Of a DNA stretch of 64,000 nt, positions 1 to 13,108 are shown piece by piece. Under the pieces are notes generated by a model. It was not told where the DNA came from. It did not search any database and was given only the letters and a program-made list of their open reading frames with translations. A program made the translations under genes and the position numbers. The DNA is from Ilex aquifolium. Lineage: Eukaryota; Streptophyta; Magnoliopsida; Aquifoliales; Aquifoliaceae. Numbering within the stretch: position 1 is the first letter of the stretch; each line of letters begins with the position of its first letter. The DNA lies in the NCBI GenBank assembly GCA_951799425.1, contig OX637404.1, forward strand, positions 18,934,045-18,998,044, in the 5' to 3' direction.

Positions 1-1044
1 ACAACATACCACATGGTTTGAAATATTGATTACATGTTTTTCGGAGCTTCTACTAAACACCCAGTCCTCCGCATTCATTTTTTTCAGTCGAGCTATTAGC
101 GTCGTGCTAGTGCCACTTTTTTTTATCAAAAACACATATACAATAAAATTAAAATACATAACTCATGTTATTGGGGTTTTTTTTTTTTTATATTTGTTAA
201 AATTTATCTTTATTTAATGATGTGACATGAGTTAAGCAAATCATTGTTTGTGATGAGTCACTCTATGCATGTATCATGGAGATTTTGAACTACTAACAAG
301 ATGTTATGTCATTGCTTCTATTGATGCAACACCGTCTCTAGGGAATATATTTTGTTGTTCTCATTCTTTTTGTGCTTGTTTGTGGGCTGCAACTGGTTTG
401 TTTTTGACATGATTTTTTAGGGTTAAGATTTGGGATATGACTGATCATAATCGAGTATGTATTCCAACATAATGGGTAATCGACCGATTCAAATGTTCAT
501 GTTTGATGTAGGTTCTTCATGTTTTAATCTCCAAACTGTTAATATATGAATTAACACTATCTTAACTAAAACAATCCCTTGAGATGGGTAGATTGTTACA
601 GACCTAACTTTTAGTGTTATTGTTTGAATGTTTAAATCTAGAAGCTCAAGTTCAACTTCTCTTAAAAATATTCACGTGCAAGGGACGTGTGTGATGACTA
701 GTCCATAGAAATATATGTTAGGGCATCTACGTGACATCCCTCATTCATTGTTATCGATGCTTGAAGCCTCATTGCAAATGATAAATTTGATATTTATGAT
801 TTTTTAATTTAGTTTTAATTAATGAGATATTCATAAAATTTAAGATCAATTATGGGGTGGAACACAAAAGTAAACCCTATTTTTAGTTCAATTAATTTTT
901 AATTAATGAGAAATCAGATTTCAACCCAAATTATAATCCTAGTTACTACTCGTATCACATAATTCGAGCTCAACCCAAGCTTATAAATTTAATCATGAAG
1001 GGACATAAAACGACTACGAATGATTAGGACAATTAATGAGATTA
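1..1044. other. AT-rich left flank, no gene seen
   Basis: This stretch lies outside the segmental duplication. It has no convincing coding region on either strand. The part just left of 1045 may belong to the same LTR that continues at 1045, but I could not place its start. Confidence 0.5.
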
Positions 1045-1930
1045 TGAAACACATGATCGAAAGTACGTGCAAAAAATACAAGAAAACACAATATCAATCA
1101 CAGTAAGAATGAGCAAATTATCAATGCTTGGCTCAATGGGCCGAGCTGTCAAATCATACAAGACAAACGAGTACAACGCAAAAAATAGCCTTTTACGTAG
1201 GCCCTTCGAGATGCATGTGAATAAGACAAGGCTGAATTGACGGGAACATTTCTTTAATCATAGAAGAATATTCATCACGCCCTTATAAATAGACATAACG
1301 AAGAAAATGTTTAGGAGATATCCTAACATCTATAAAGGAGTCGGCTAAACATTAGGTGTGGCACCTAATATGTCGAAAAGCTAAATTCTTGGCATAGACT
1401 TCATCATACAACCTCATAAAAATCAGTTTATGCGTGAGTCAATCAAAGGTACACATAAAAAATCCCTGTAAATTTGCTTTCTTTTTGAACCATTATTGAT
1501 TTCGGCATCAAAGTGCCTTCGACCGGTCTACCCTCAGTCTCTGACAGTTTGCTCATTTTGCAGAACCAATAGTGCAATCCTAGTTCACCTTTCTCAAATC
1601 AAAATCAAACTCTTGAAAAGTAAGAGATTTGTTGCCCTTTACAATTGACGCCATTTATGAGAAACTTGAACAAAAATGTTGATCATGTCAAACCTGCGGA
1701 GCACAATTGGATCACCACACAACAATCAACACATTCACGAGTATGACCCTTCTCGGAACTATCAAGTATCGTTTCCCTCCGATTGTGACATCCAAGAGGA
1801 CGTGGCAAGTAGTTCGGACGAGAATTGTGAAGATCTCGACAATGTATCGTCAAAGAAGATATTAACCTCGATATGAGACTCGGAAAAACGAAGAATATCG
1901 AGAGAGATTCCCACGTGCCAATGAAAAAAT
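1045..1930 (+). mobile_element. Truncated Ty3/gypsy Tat-like LTR end plus leader (unit 1)
   Basis: The 3' part of an LTR ends with TACA at about 1643. A degraded primer-binding site follows (TTGACGCC where unit 2 has TTGGCGCC), then a short residual reading frame at 1676-1876 that is conserved in unit 2. The LTR contains the GGCATCAAAGTGCCTTCGAC-type block common in Tat/Athila LTRs. No gag domain is recognisable and the element is cut off downstream. Confidence 0.6.
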
Positions 1931-2634
1931 CTCAACGTTTAATTTAATTATTAAAGATTAAATTCATGTGGTTCCATTAATTAATCTTGCAGTCGGACTC
2001 AATCAATTTAGTAATGATAGACATAATTTGATTGAAATTGATAACAAATAAAATAAAATAAAAATTGAAGAGGAAGAATCCAAATCCTAGCCAAAAATAT
2101 TGCACAGTAAAAGAATGTTCTATAATTTTCTCCCAACAAATTTTAAGTCCACAAAATCTAATGTCATTAAAGCACCGGGTGAAAGTTTATTATCCTCCTA
2201 CTAATGAGATCCTTTTTATTATGTTTTCACTGAATAATAGAGCACCTAATATGGTGAATAAATATTGAATGTAACGGTGATATCATATCACTATTGTCAC
2301 ATAGTGTTAAATCAATAATAAATTAACATCTTAGCAACCTATTTAATTTAGTAATTATCATGTCCATACAAAAAAAATAACTACCAAATATAATGAAATT
2401 AGATTCACTTTGCTAACTTGTAAGTTTGTTATTAAATGTTGACATCACGTGATAATAATGATGTGGTACAGTATCACCGTTACACATTATATTTACTCAT
2501 GGATTCAAGTAAGAGACACTATTTATGTGAGTTTCTCCTAGTGCATCATTATAAATTGATTGAAATTATGTGAAAATTAAGTAAAAATATAATAAATATT
2601 ATATGGAAGCACTTACCTGTCCTTGAAGTAAATA

Positions 2635-5366
2635 GAGTTAATCTCAAATTGCATCCTCAAAAATAAAAAATCTTAATTTGTATTCTCAAAGATAGAAATT
2701 TGTATCAATACGCACCTCAAATTAACAGCTGTCAGTTTGCCGTCTAAAACTAATTGATAAATTACACATAAACCCTCTCATACTTGTCACTTAATTACCT
2801 AGACTCATCACATTTGAAATGTTACACCTACATCCGTTGAGAATTCAAATATGACTAAAAATATTCTCTCAATTAGGCATTCAAATAATTATGTTTAAAT
2901 GATGTATTACATTGGATATAAAGAACATTATATAAATACCTGCATTATATTGAGCATTCAAATAGTAAGTTTGATTTTAAAATTTAGAGTATAACGGGCC
3001 CACAAAATAAAGTGTAATATGAAATTATAATTTTTTATTAGGATGAAATTATATTTTTTAACGGTTACATTAACAAACATCAAAGATAAGGAATTATGTG
3101 TTACACGTGCTGTAAACCCCCACATGTTTATATTAATATAGTAATATACTTGTTTAGTGATTCTTATATATGTAATGACGTAAGAATAAATCATATATAT
3201 ATTGAAACCGTAAGAATAAATACTAAGGAGACAAATTGATTGTGAAATTTAATTTTTTTTAATTTTGAAATAAATCATAAAAATAAATGTTTTTAGTTTA
3301 AAATAACATTAAAAATGAATCCGGAACGTCGAAAAACCTTAGGGTAATCATATGGATCAAATTGGAGATTTTAGTGGCAAAACCGTAATTTTGGAGAAAA
3401 CAAAAACATACTGTGAACAGTGTTTTTCGAGGTTGGCTGTGTTTAAAACACTGACTTCAGCCCTTTACTCCCATTTCTTTCACTCCACTTTCACCCCACA
3501 CCTCTTGGAACCTTAGAGGAAGATTAAGGGAGGAAGAAAAGGGAAGGAAAATGTCTATAGAGCTTCACTTGGAATCTTTGATTCAAGGTAGGGTTTCTCT
3601 CACTCTTGTTCATTGAGGCTAGGGCTATATTTATATATATATATATATATGTTTTTGACTCTAAATCTTAGATATGTGATAGGAAATCTTTGATTTTTAA
3701 TATTCTTGCAAATATTATCATGTTTAAAACAAGGCTATGATTAGATTACCATGAAACCTCTAATTTCTTATTTTGAAAACCCTTGTTCTCATTAGAGGTG
3801 AATTTTTCTCTCAATATTCATTTGTTCTTGATTTCTAAAACTTTAGTGCTTTGTGTTGAGTAATAAATGATATTGTTGTGATCTCTTGTATTTTTTCTTA
3901 ATTGGTCATTGAAATAGTTACATGATAAATTTGGGGATTTTTGAGATATGCTTGTAAAATGAGAAATTGCGGATTTTGTATTTATTTGGAATTGTTGGTG
4001 CATTGAGAATATTTTGGTTTCCTCATTTGTATGGTTGTTGTGATGGACTTGGATTACCCTCGAGAGATGTCGTAGAGTGTTAGAGGTTAGTATATCCCAG
4101 TGGGGGTGAGATGGTTTCCTAACACTTGTAGTGGATTGTCATTTGGTAATGCGACCACTATCGTTCACGGGAGTTCGAACAAGGAATGATATATTTTCCC
4201 TGGGAATGGACTCGTCACTGCCATTGGGATGGTAGACACCCTTTCCTAAAGTGTTTGTGATTGTGATGGTGATTGGTGGACTATGTATAATCGTTGGATA
4301 GATTCATGAGAAGCAATCAACATACATGATACGGGGATGAACTAATATACATGGGATGATGGGTTGGATCGTCTTGGCCGGTGCATTGGTATGGGACAAT
4401 GCATCGGAAGGCGCCCTTCCTATATGGCTTAAAGTTGGAAATTGTATATTGTTATGAAATTTACCTTAACTTTTCACTTGATTATGGTTACGGTTTAAAC
4501 TTGAGATCTATTTAAAATGTCATGTTTTTCCTTCAAAAATTGATATATGTTATTTATGAAATGAGACCGACCGATTCTTATCTGTTTTCTAAACCTTGTT
4601 CGAGTTTGGGGAGGATTTTTCTACAGAGGTTCGTGCTTACCCCCTACAGTTAAACATTTTACAGATTATGGATCGGAGGAGGATCTCGGTGCTAACGAGT
4701 CGGGCCATGGAGAAGCTTCATTAGAGAGGTACTTGGATCCCGAGTGGGACATCTAGAGATGTCGTTTATTTTTGTGCTAGACTAGGAACGATTATGTACA
4801 ATCATGTAAAGTCTAGTATTTTGTTTATTTCGCTGCTAAGTTCAAATGTAATTCTTTTGATGTAGTAGCCATGGTTTGAGCTTATTCTTTTGGATAATGT
4901 TGTAAATATTTTATGGATCAATGGACCTGGTGTGATTAATGTAGTATAATTGCACATGTTGTGTTTTGGGTAGAGCTCCCCGAACAAATGAGACTCTGCC
5001 CGAATTTTGTTAAATTAAGGAACCCCGGTTATTTATGGATTTTATTAGTTGCTCTCATGGTATGAATGGTGTTAGAAGGTAATGTCTTCTAATGTGGTTT
5101 TTGGGGCGTTACACGTGCATAAACATTATGAGGTGTATGAGTAATATTTTAAATGTGAAAAAGGGTCTAAATGATTAAGTGACATACATTAGGAGATCTA
5201 GGTGTAATTTATCCATTTAATTTTAGACGGCAAACTAACAGCTGTTAGTTTCAGGTGTGCATTGATACAAATTTTTATCTTTGAATGTGCAAATTGAGAT
5301 TTTTTATCTTTGAGATTATAAATTGAGATTCGAATAATCTTTCGGCGTACAAATTGTAATTAACCC
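2635..5366. mobile_element. Mutator-like TIR element with 9-bp target duplication
   Basis: Long inverted repeats of roughly 180-200 bp occupy the two ends (about 2635-2800 and 5177-5366). They share the stretch TTTTAGACGGCAAACT in opposite orientation. A perfect 9-bp direct repeat AAGTAAATA flanks the element (2626-2634 and 5367-5375), as expected for Mutator-superfamily insertion. Without the nested solo LTR the element is about 720 bp and non-coding. Unit 2 keeps only an internal piece (about 15000-15150). Confidence 0.85.
3111..5113. mobile_element. Solo LTR nested in the Mutator-like element
   Basis: This 2003-bp sequence begins TGTAAACCCCC and ends GGGGCGTTACA, typical complementary LTR ends of Ty3/gypsy elements. 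It is flanked by the 5-bp target duplication CGTGC (3106-3110 and 5114-5118). No internal domains are present, so it is a solo LTR left by LTR-LTR recombination. The orientation is not certain. Confidence 0.8.
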
Positions 5367-5698
5367 AAGTAAATATTAGGTGAACCGTTACACTACATCA
5401 ACATTATCACGTGACATAATTATTTAATAATAACTCAACAATTAAAAAAATAGACCGCACTCCTTCGAATAACAACTCTTCGATAGAAGATAAAGTAAAG
5501 TTTATTTTCTAATTTTTTTATTTATTATTGGACAATTGCACATGATAACACTACCGCGGTACAAGAGTTATACCCAATATTTACTCATAGCCTTGCAGGC
5601 TCACATGACCAAAAGGAGAGATAACTCGTCAGGTTATGATTTATCAAACTTCCGAATACCAGGTGAATTATGAATGGTTGGCAAGCAATTCCTCGGTA

Positions 5699-7144
5699 CT
5701 AGGATTTCTGAAAAGCCAGTTGGGCCAAATGCCTCACCAACCCATCCAAATCCTTGAAAGAACTTCCATTCTCTCCAATGGCTTCCAAAGCCACCCTTCT
5801 CAACTCCATGGCTCTCACCATCTCCTCCCTCTTCTCCCCAATTGCTCCGGCAATCAAACCGGCAAGCGCGCCGGAGTTCGGCACCGTTTTTGCACCCTCA
5901 CAAACCCTAACCGCCACTTTAAGCTCATCAACCAGCAAAGTAGCATTGATAAACTGGTCAGCCCCCATAGGCCAAGCCAGCATTGGCACCCCAGCAACAA
6001 GCGCTTCAAGAACTGAGTTCCACCCACAGTGAGTCAAGAACCCACCCACTGCTCTGTGACTCAGTATCAACACCTGTGGGACCCACCCTTGGATCACCAG
6101 TCCCCTCCCAACCACACGATCTTCAAACCCAGATGGGATCATACCGTATTGATCTGCTTTTTCATGTCCTTTTGTCGCCATTTTCACTGACCAGAGAAAT
6201 TTCACTCGGCTTTTTTCTAACGCTAATGCTAACTCCTCCATTTGCTCATTTGTCAACACTGCCTGACTACCAAAACACACATACACCACAGTTTGATCTT
6301 CACAAGTTTCAAGCCATGATAATATCTTAGAAGCCAAATCTGAGCTGGATCCACCTCTCTCACTTGGCCCTCCTTGATCATCATCAGGAGGGAGTAATGG
6401 TCCAACCGCCCACACCCGATCATGACCCAACTCCTGCTTTAGATGATCCAAGTAATCTCGTTCCAACTCACTGAATGAGTTGATGATGAGTCCCCAACTC
6501 GCTATATTTGAACGGAACCCATCTTTGATGAATTCTGAAATTGGGTCTCCTGACTCTCCATCAGCATAGCTCCGGTAAACCGGAGAGAGCTGATACCATG
6601 GGTAAGCCGGAGTCCCCGGAATTTTTAAAAATGAAATCATTTCACTTTCATCGTTTGGATCAATTCTTTTCGGTAGGTCGGACCAGAGGGAGTAAATGAT
6701 GGACAAGGTCAGAGCGCCGGACGGCGAGAACATGAACCGGCGGATGCTGAGCTGGCATGCGAGGTGGTGGGTCCACCCCAAGAACATATCGGAGATGATG
6801 GCCACCGGCGGCGATGGGTGGTTTTGGAACCATTGGACCGTAGGATTGTGGAGTTTCCCTAGGGTGTGCATCATAGTGATGAAGCCACCGTCTGGAAGGT
6901 CTTTGGCGTTTTCGACGCCGGCGGGGATGGAAGGGTGCGCAGGGAAAGGCAAGACTAAAGTTTCGATTGATGGGTGTTTGGAGAGAAGAGGGTTTAGAAG
7001 AGGGAGGTTTTGTGGGGTGACTAGTATGGTGATGGTGAGGCCACGGCTAGCTAGTTGATGGGTTAGGTCCAAAAGGGATAACATGTGGCCCTGAGCAGGG
7101 TAAGGTATGACCAGGATGTGTGCTCCGGCGCTGGCAATCGCCAT
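5699..7144 (-). CDS. UGT89B-like: UDP-glycosyltransferase, UGT89B-like (copy 1)
   Basis: This 481-residue, single-exon family-1 plant glycosyltransferase should transfer a sugar from a UDP-sugar to a small phenolic or flavonoid acceptor in the cytosol. The N-terminal acceptor half contains the catalytic His20 (AQGHM) and Asp119 (IISDMF). The C-terminal half holds the 44-residue PSPG box at about 354-397, starting WVPQ, containing HCGWNS and ending ADQ. The final Gln is the state usually linked to UDP-glucose. The framework (GHDRVWAVGP, SHPSPPVAI-like) resembles UGT89B enzymes; the acceptor cannot be read from sequence. It differs from copy 2 at 23 residues by my count, none in the PSPG box. 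At positions 22-23 it has LS where copy 2 has the usual IP. The reading frame is intact. Confidence 0.93.
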   Translation of the reverse strand: MAIASAGAHILVIPYPAQGHMLSLLDLTHQLASRGLTITILVTPQNLPLLNPLLSKHPSIETLVLPFPAHPSIPAGVENAKDLPDGGFITMMHTLGKLHNPTVQWFQNHPSPPVAIISDMFLGWTHHLACQLSIRRFMFSPSGALTLSIIYSLWSDLPKRIDPNDESEMISFLKIPGTPAYPWYQLSPVYRSYADGESGDPISEFIKDGFRSNIASWGLIINSFSELERDYLDHLKQELGHDRVWAVGPLLPPDDDQGGPSERGGSSSDLASKILSWLETCEDQTVVYVCFGSQAVLTNEQMEELALALEKSRVKFLWSVKMATKGHEKADQYGMIPSGFEDRVVGRGLVIQGWVPQVLILSHRAVGGFLTHCGWNSVLEALVAGVPMLAWPMGADQFINATLLVDELKVAVRVCEGAKTVPNSGALAGLIAGAIGEKREEMVRAMELRRVALEAIGENGSSFKDLDGLVRHLAQLAFQKS

Positions 7145-7232
7145 GGTAGATGGAGTTTTGGAGGAGAAACCCTGTATATATCACTTTATATATATGTCAT
7201 GAGTCATGTTATGTATATAGATGAATAAATTG

Positions 7233-7260
<28 letters not shown>
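7145..7260 (-). promoter_or_regulatory. UGT copy 1 upstream region with TATA-like motif and CT run
   Basis: Read on the minus strand, a TATATATAAAG motif lies at 7184-7194, about 40-50 bases before the start codon. A pyrimidine (CT)n run lies further upstream (about 7232-7259). About 40 bp including the TATA-like motif are missing from the matching place in copy 2. The motif is unusually close to the ATG, so its use as the core promoter is inferred. Confidence 0.4.
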
Positions 7261-7263
<3 letters not shown>

Positions 7264-9462
7264 TGAAGAAAGTGAATTTGTGCATCATGTGAATTTCGGG
7301 AGTAATTTAGGAAGGAATTGACAACTTACTAACAAAAAAAATTAAAAAATTTAAATTGTTTTTATAATTTTTGTGTGTGATTTTAGAATTAAAAAAATTA
7401 TTATTTTTGTGAATAATTTATCTCGATATTTTTAAAATTATTGTGGATGTTTTTATGATTTTGTGGTAATTATTTTTATTATTTATCTTCGATATAAAAA
7501 AAATTATTATTATTATAGTAATTATTTTTATCATTTTTTTTGATATCACAATAATTATAAAACACTCATAATAATAATAAAATATTTATAAATATGATAA
7601 ATTAAAGTATAATAGCAAAATTTATTATTTCGGTATAATAGACAAATCCATTTAGGAAAGTGACCGATAAATGTGTTTTAAGCTTGGTTATGTGGTGATA
7701 GACATAAAGACAAAGAAATATATAAAGTATATGAGACCTTTTATTTATTCTAAAGTCTAGATATTGTCGAGATTATGTAATCAAGACACCCCCAAATAAA
7801 ATTGTGGATTCCATTTAGACACCTAGCTGACCATGGGACCTAACCCACCAACATTGTCGCATGTGATTAGATTTTTTCGAGAATGGAAATTTGCTAACTT
7901 TAACGGTAAGTTTGGTAAGAAGAATGAAAAAATAGGAGGGATAAATTTTTTATTTTTTATTTTTTGTATGATGAATGGAAAGTTGAAGGATTGAATTTTT
8001 TATTGTTCGGTATCAGAGAAAATATGTGAGGAAAGAAAACACATAAAAGACTAATTTACCATTATTGTACCCTCACAATAAACTTATGAATAAGTTTGAG
8101 CATTTCAATTTAATATTGATTTTTAACCCAAAAATATTTAATTATTGACAGTTACAATAAAAAATTTTAAATAACATGGTAGTAGATTTTCAAATTAAAA
8201 TTTTAATGTCTCAATAATATAGCTGGTAAAGAAAAAAAAAAGCCTATTATATGTCCACATGAAGAGCACGTGGCATATTGTCCCACCAAATGGACAAGGT
8301 CAGCAACAACATAAGCATTTCAAGTTTTAAAACATTTGGAACATAAAATAGGCAAATTAGTAATTAACATCTTTCTCATTGGAGGCTGCCACTTTCCAGT
8401 CAACTTTCCGCCCAAAATTGGACAATATTTTTTGGTGGGCGGCGGATGGATGGCCTTTCCATCCAATTTTCCTTTCCATTCAAATTTTTCTTTTTTTATC
8501 AAACGGTGGAAAATTATTATTTTCTTCCCATTTTTCACTCTCCATTTTCCTTCCTCTCTATTTTCCTTCAAACCAAACAAAAGGTAAGATATTCAAATTT
8601 CCTTCTCATATTTTAAAAAATCAAAATTTTGACATTGCAAACTCAATAATATAAAATGGGAATCTCTACGGTAATGTCTTTGATATCGTATTAAAAATTA
8701 TAGTTTTTTAAGATTAAATTATAATATTTTTTAGATGTAAGTTACAACTTATAAAAATTTAATCGATCATAAAATATTGTGATTGATCTTATATGTTACA
8801 ATTTTTAAAAATTAAGTTACAATGTTTGAAAGTTAATTTAAAACTCGTAAAAGAAAAGTTACAATTGTTTAAGAAAATTAATGGTCGACCATGAATTTCC
8901 TCGAGCAGTTGTGATTTTACCTTTTAAAAAGTATAACTTACAAGTAGTAAACTTCGGTATGATATTTTTGTTTTTGTTTTTTGCAATATCATGCAATGCA
9001 CGAAAATTATAACTTTCTCCATTTTTCTTCTAAACGCCCTTCTTCACCATTTTCTCTCTCTCATCCGTTACTTTAAAAGCCGGAAAAAGAATAATAAGAA
9101 TTGATTATAAGACTATTAAAATTATATTCTATGATTTTTTTTAATAAGTAGTATGTAATTACATGAAATATTTTTTATTTTAATAAATCAACAAATTGTA
9201 CATTAAAACAAAACGAATGGAAGGCGTACCAAGCTATTACCCTCAAATCGGATTACTACAATAAAATAGAGAGATTTTATCCATATTTATAAATTATACT
9301 GATATCAAAAAGGATATGCCATTTTTAGATTTACATGGATTTGAGTAGCATAAAAAAGGATATCACATTCCTTGGCTTTAGCAATTTTCCAACTAGGGAA
9401 CAAGGTTAGTAGTAGAACAAAAAAATATATTTATGGATTTTAGGACACTATTCTAATAAAAA
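7261..9462. other. AT-rich intergenic DNA, no gene seen
   Basis: The part up to about 7900 aligns with the upstream flank of UGT copy 2. The rest contains only short unremarkable frames and AT-rich low-complexity sequence. A G/C-richer patch at 8380-8590 reads in several overlapping frames, but none resembles a known protein. Confidence 0.5.
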
Positions 9463-9705
9463 TAGGGGTGTTAACTCTGAAATGTTGGTACGAACTTGAC
9501 ATGAACTCGACACGAACGATTATAAAATTTACACGATTATTAAATACGCATAATAAATAGTTTAAACTAATGTTTAATACTCTTAACGCACTAAATAGAT
9601 TTTCTTTTTCGTGAGTTTTGACACGAACACGACACAAATAACAATGACACGACACGAATAACACGACATATGAGTCACACGAACACGACACGATTGACAC
9701 CCCTA
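9463..9705. mobile_element. hAT-type MITE with TAGGGGTGTYAA-like termini
   Basis: The left end TAGGGGTGTTAA and the right end TTGACACCCCTA are inverted copies. The interior has the repeated ACACGACACGA stretches seen in the related elements at 18924 and 53305. An exact target duplication is not visible. Confidence 0.65.
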
Positions 9706-11126
9706 ATATAAAAATATGATAATAGTTTTTGTGTGAAAAACTAAGATTCATAGGTAATTTGTAAATTAGTAAAACATTTAGGTTGTAAGAGTTGAAGAAT
9801 ATAGGATGGTGGATGTAAGAGCAACTGCAACTCTCCATTTTAACTACTTAAAATATATTTAAACTAGGGTTAATCTGTGTTTGAAGGCACGGTGTAATGT
9901 GAATGATTTTGAGAGAGATGTTAGTGACCGTTAGATAAGTCTATTTGAGACCGTCGGATGAGTTTATTGAAGTTTATCCTGTTTTATATTATAGATATTA
10001 CAACTATTCAATAAATTTGTGGATTGCGTTGACACAACTATCTAACCAGTGGATGGCTTCACTATTTGCCATTTCATGCTATTGTGTATTAAACTTATTT
10101 AACCTATATTGATCCGTCAATAGTCATGTGGAATTCATATTGTTTGAGGTTAGGATCATATCTAAATCGTGGTTAATCGGGTTCATACCAATATATTTAT
10201 TAAATGAATTTAACATGCCAAGTTATTTATGACTCAAAAGAGTCAAAACATTAACTTTGTACAGGGCCGGCTCAAATGCTAAGCGGATGCTTAGTGCACC
10301 ATTTGGGATGGAGGCCCCTTTTTTTTTTTTTGAATAATTAGTTATAATTACAATAATATTTATTTTGATTTTGTTTTGTCTGAACCCTATCTTTTTATTT
10401 AGTTATAGAATATAAATTATCATCTTTTAAAATATGTAAGGTAACTCATATTTTAGACACTATTTTATATGTTTGTGATTATCCCATCAGTCAATCATAT
10501 TACGAGTCCTAATTAATTCAATTAATCTTTTCACTACAAAACACAGGTTTACATATTTTAAATGTATATGATGGAAACTTTTTTCTAACTTACACTTACT
10601 TTCAACGCATCTTCTTGATAGTTTCTCCCACTATATATCTCTAGTTTTTTGAACACTTAAAAGATTAATTTTTTAAACTCACATCATTTTGATGTCAAAT
10701 TACAATTTTCTTGGTACTTAGGATCAATCCTACCCTTGTAAATTGAACAAACAAACATTAATCTTTCTAGGTACTTAGGATCATTAACAACTCATGTTGA
10801 GTTGTTAATGAGATCCAGTGTGATACAATAATTCAACTGTTCTTAATAAGTTATTTTTTCTAAGAAAAAATTGAAAAGAAATTAATTAGTATAATATAAT
10901 TGTTGATACTTGATAAAATGCTGAATGAGTATTTCGAGAGTATGACAACATTCCATTGGTTTCTATAAGCCTATTTGATTACTTTTAATTTTTTTGATCA
11001 AAAAAAAAAAAAAATTAAAAGTAATCAAATAGATTACTTTTAATTCTCTCTAGATTTTAATTTGTCCTCGTTTGAGTGTTTTATTTTTGCCCCTCTTTCG
11101 CTTTGTTTTTTGCTCTCTCTCTCTCT
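9706..11126. other. AT-rich intergenic DNA with a possible transposon end
   Basis: No gene is seen. CAGGGCCGGCTC at 10264 resembles a hAT-type terminus, but no matching second end was found. A long hairpin lies at 10971-11032. Confidence 0.4.
10971..11032. repeat. Long near-perfect hairpin
   Basis: The left arm (CTATTTGATTACTTTTAATT plus a T run) and the right arm (an A run followed by ATTAAAAGTAATCAAATAG) are perfect inverted copies of about 25 bp. They are separated only by GATC and extra A residues. It may be the core of a short foldback element. Confidence 0.8.
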
Positions 11127-11311
11127 GGATGTTTTCTCTTCTTGCCCATAATATAAATCCATTGTTCCTCATTGTAATATTGGATTATCTATTGTAAGAG
11201 CTTGCAAATCAACAAGATTCTAGGTATTTTTCTCTCCCAGATAAAAAATTAATTATTATCAAAAAAATTTCTTAACTAATTACCATTGCTACATATTAAC
11301 TTCTAAGAAGC

Positions 11312-12596
11312 AATGCTAGTTGATCTTTTGCCTGGGCGTAAGACCATTGGTAACAAATGGGACTTAAAGATTAAACCCAAGGCAGATGGATTGATTGACA
11401 AGCATATGGCTTGACTTGTGGCGAAAGGATATACCCAAAATAAGGATATAGACTATGAAGAGACATTCTCCCTAGTGGTGAGGTTTGCCTCTACTCGCCT
11501 TATCCTAGCTATTGTCGCATAGATAGATTTGGAATTATTTCAGATGGATGTTAAAACAACATTCAGGAAGACCATGTGTGTATGTTGAACGATCCAAAAA
11601 AGGAATTTTAATTCTATCACTGTATGTTGATAGCATTCTTCTTACTGGGAAGAACATGTAGATGATTGTCGCCTCTAAAGAGTGGTTATCCTCATACTTT
11701 TGAGATGAAGGATATAAGTGAAGCAAATTGTGTGATGGGAGTTAAGGTTATAAAAAAATTGTGCAAAGAGACTTCTCTGTTTGTCTCAAGAGACTTATAT
11801 AAAGAAGGTCCTTGAATGATTCCACGTGAACTACTTCAAACCCATTGACACTCCAATAGAAAAGGGTCGTGAGCTTAGTATTAACCAGTGCCATAAAAAT
11901 GGATGAAGAAAGGAAACAGATGTTCAAATTACCATATGCAAGTGTAGTTGGAAGTTTGATGTACGTCATAATGTGTACTTGCCCTAAACATATGTTATGC
12001 AGTTGGTTTGGTTAGTCACTTTCAAAATGACTTAGGACTTGCTCAATGGCAAGCAGTTAAAAGGATCCTTTGATACCTTCATGGTACCACTGATCTTGTA
12101 CTTTGATATCACAGCGGAGACATGAGATTAAGGGGGTTTAGCGATGCAAATTGGGCTAACAATAGGGACGAGTGTAAGTCAACTTCTGGCTATGCATTTT
12201 TGCTCAGAGGAGGGGTTATTTCATGGTGTAGCAAGAAACAATCATGCATTGCCCTGTTTACTATGGAGTCAGAGTAAGTTGCATGTTCATCAGCATACAG
12301 GAGCCAGTTTGCTTGAGAAGATTTTTACAGCATCTAGGCATCATGCCACATTGGCATGATGTTGTGCTGATTCATTGTGATAGCATGACTGCTCTAACAT
12401 ATGCAAAGGATCTCAAGTATCATAGAAGAATCAAACACATTGATATTCATTTCACTTCATTCGTGATATGATTAAGCAAAGAGAGGTGGTCTTAAAGCAC
12501 ATCTCTACCGATAGGATGTTGGCTAACCCTTTCACTAAACCTATTCCTAGAGATATTTTTCTTTCCCACATTAGAGATTTGGGTCTTCATAGGAAT
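11312..12596 (+). pseudogene. Ty1/copia RT-RNase H remnant (unit 1)
   Basis: Translation in shifting frames shows copia reverse transcriptase landmarks: [31 protein letters not shown], and LILAIVA followed by DLELFQMDVK. It then shows the RNase H region: FSDANWANNRDECKSTSGYA, HCDSMTALTYAKD and RRIKHIDIHF. It carries many stops and frameshifts and lacks integrase and most of the palm with the YVDD motif. The same fragment occurs at 20442-21770 in unit 2, so it predates the duplication. Confidence 0.85.
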
Positions 12597-13108
12597 CGAT
12601 GTGCTTAGACACTTATTGACATTAATAATAATATTTCATTCCTTTCATTTTGTTTTTCTATGGAATGATTGATTTATGAACATACATTTTTTATTTCAAG
12701 ATGTCATTAGGCTTAAGATCGGCTTACTCACACAAGCGATCGCCTTGGCGCTAATCAGAGTAGCGAGCTTTGTTATTAAAAATGTCCCCTTAATGTGATT
12801 AGGCTTGGACACCTGCAAAGGTTAACATGAGGAGTTTCGATAGTTTCAAGTAGCTTGAATAGAGCCGAATGTGAGACTTTAGACAAGTGCTAAAAGAATG
12901 ACTAGGTTGTAGCACTCAGGTTAAGTGCATTGATAGCGACTCGTACAATATATTTTATATTATGACAAGCTCAATTGAGTGGGAGCTTTGTCGTAAGATA
13001 CATGTCATACTGTATGTGCTTTTGTCGCCTATTATAAGAGAGTAACTTAATCGATCACTGCTTAATCACTGTTTTGAGCTCTTTGGATGATAATATTGAT
13101 GATGATCC
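12597..13108. other. Non-coding 3' tail of the copia remnant (unit 1)
   Basis: This stretch aligns with 21771-22235 of unit 2 and has no coding potential. It probably represents the 3' untranslated or LTR-proximal part of the degenerate copia element. Confidence 0.5.

Noticed and set aside
5636-7058. Several plus-strand open frames opposite UGT copy 1 (and the same at 15354-16785)
   Set aside because: They are antisense shadows of the conserved UGT reading frame and have no homology of their own.
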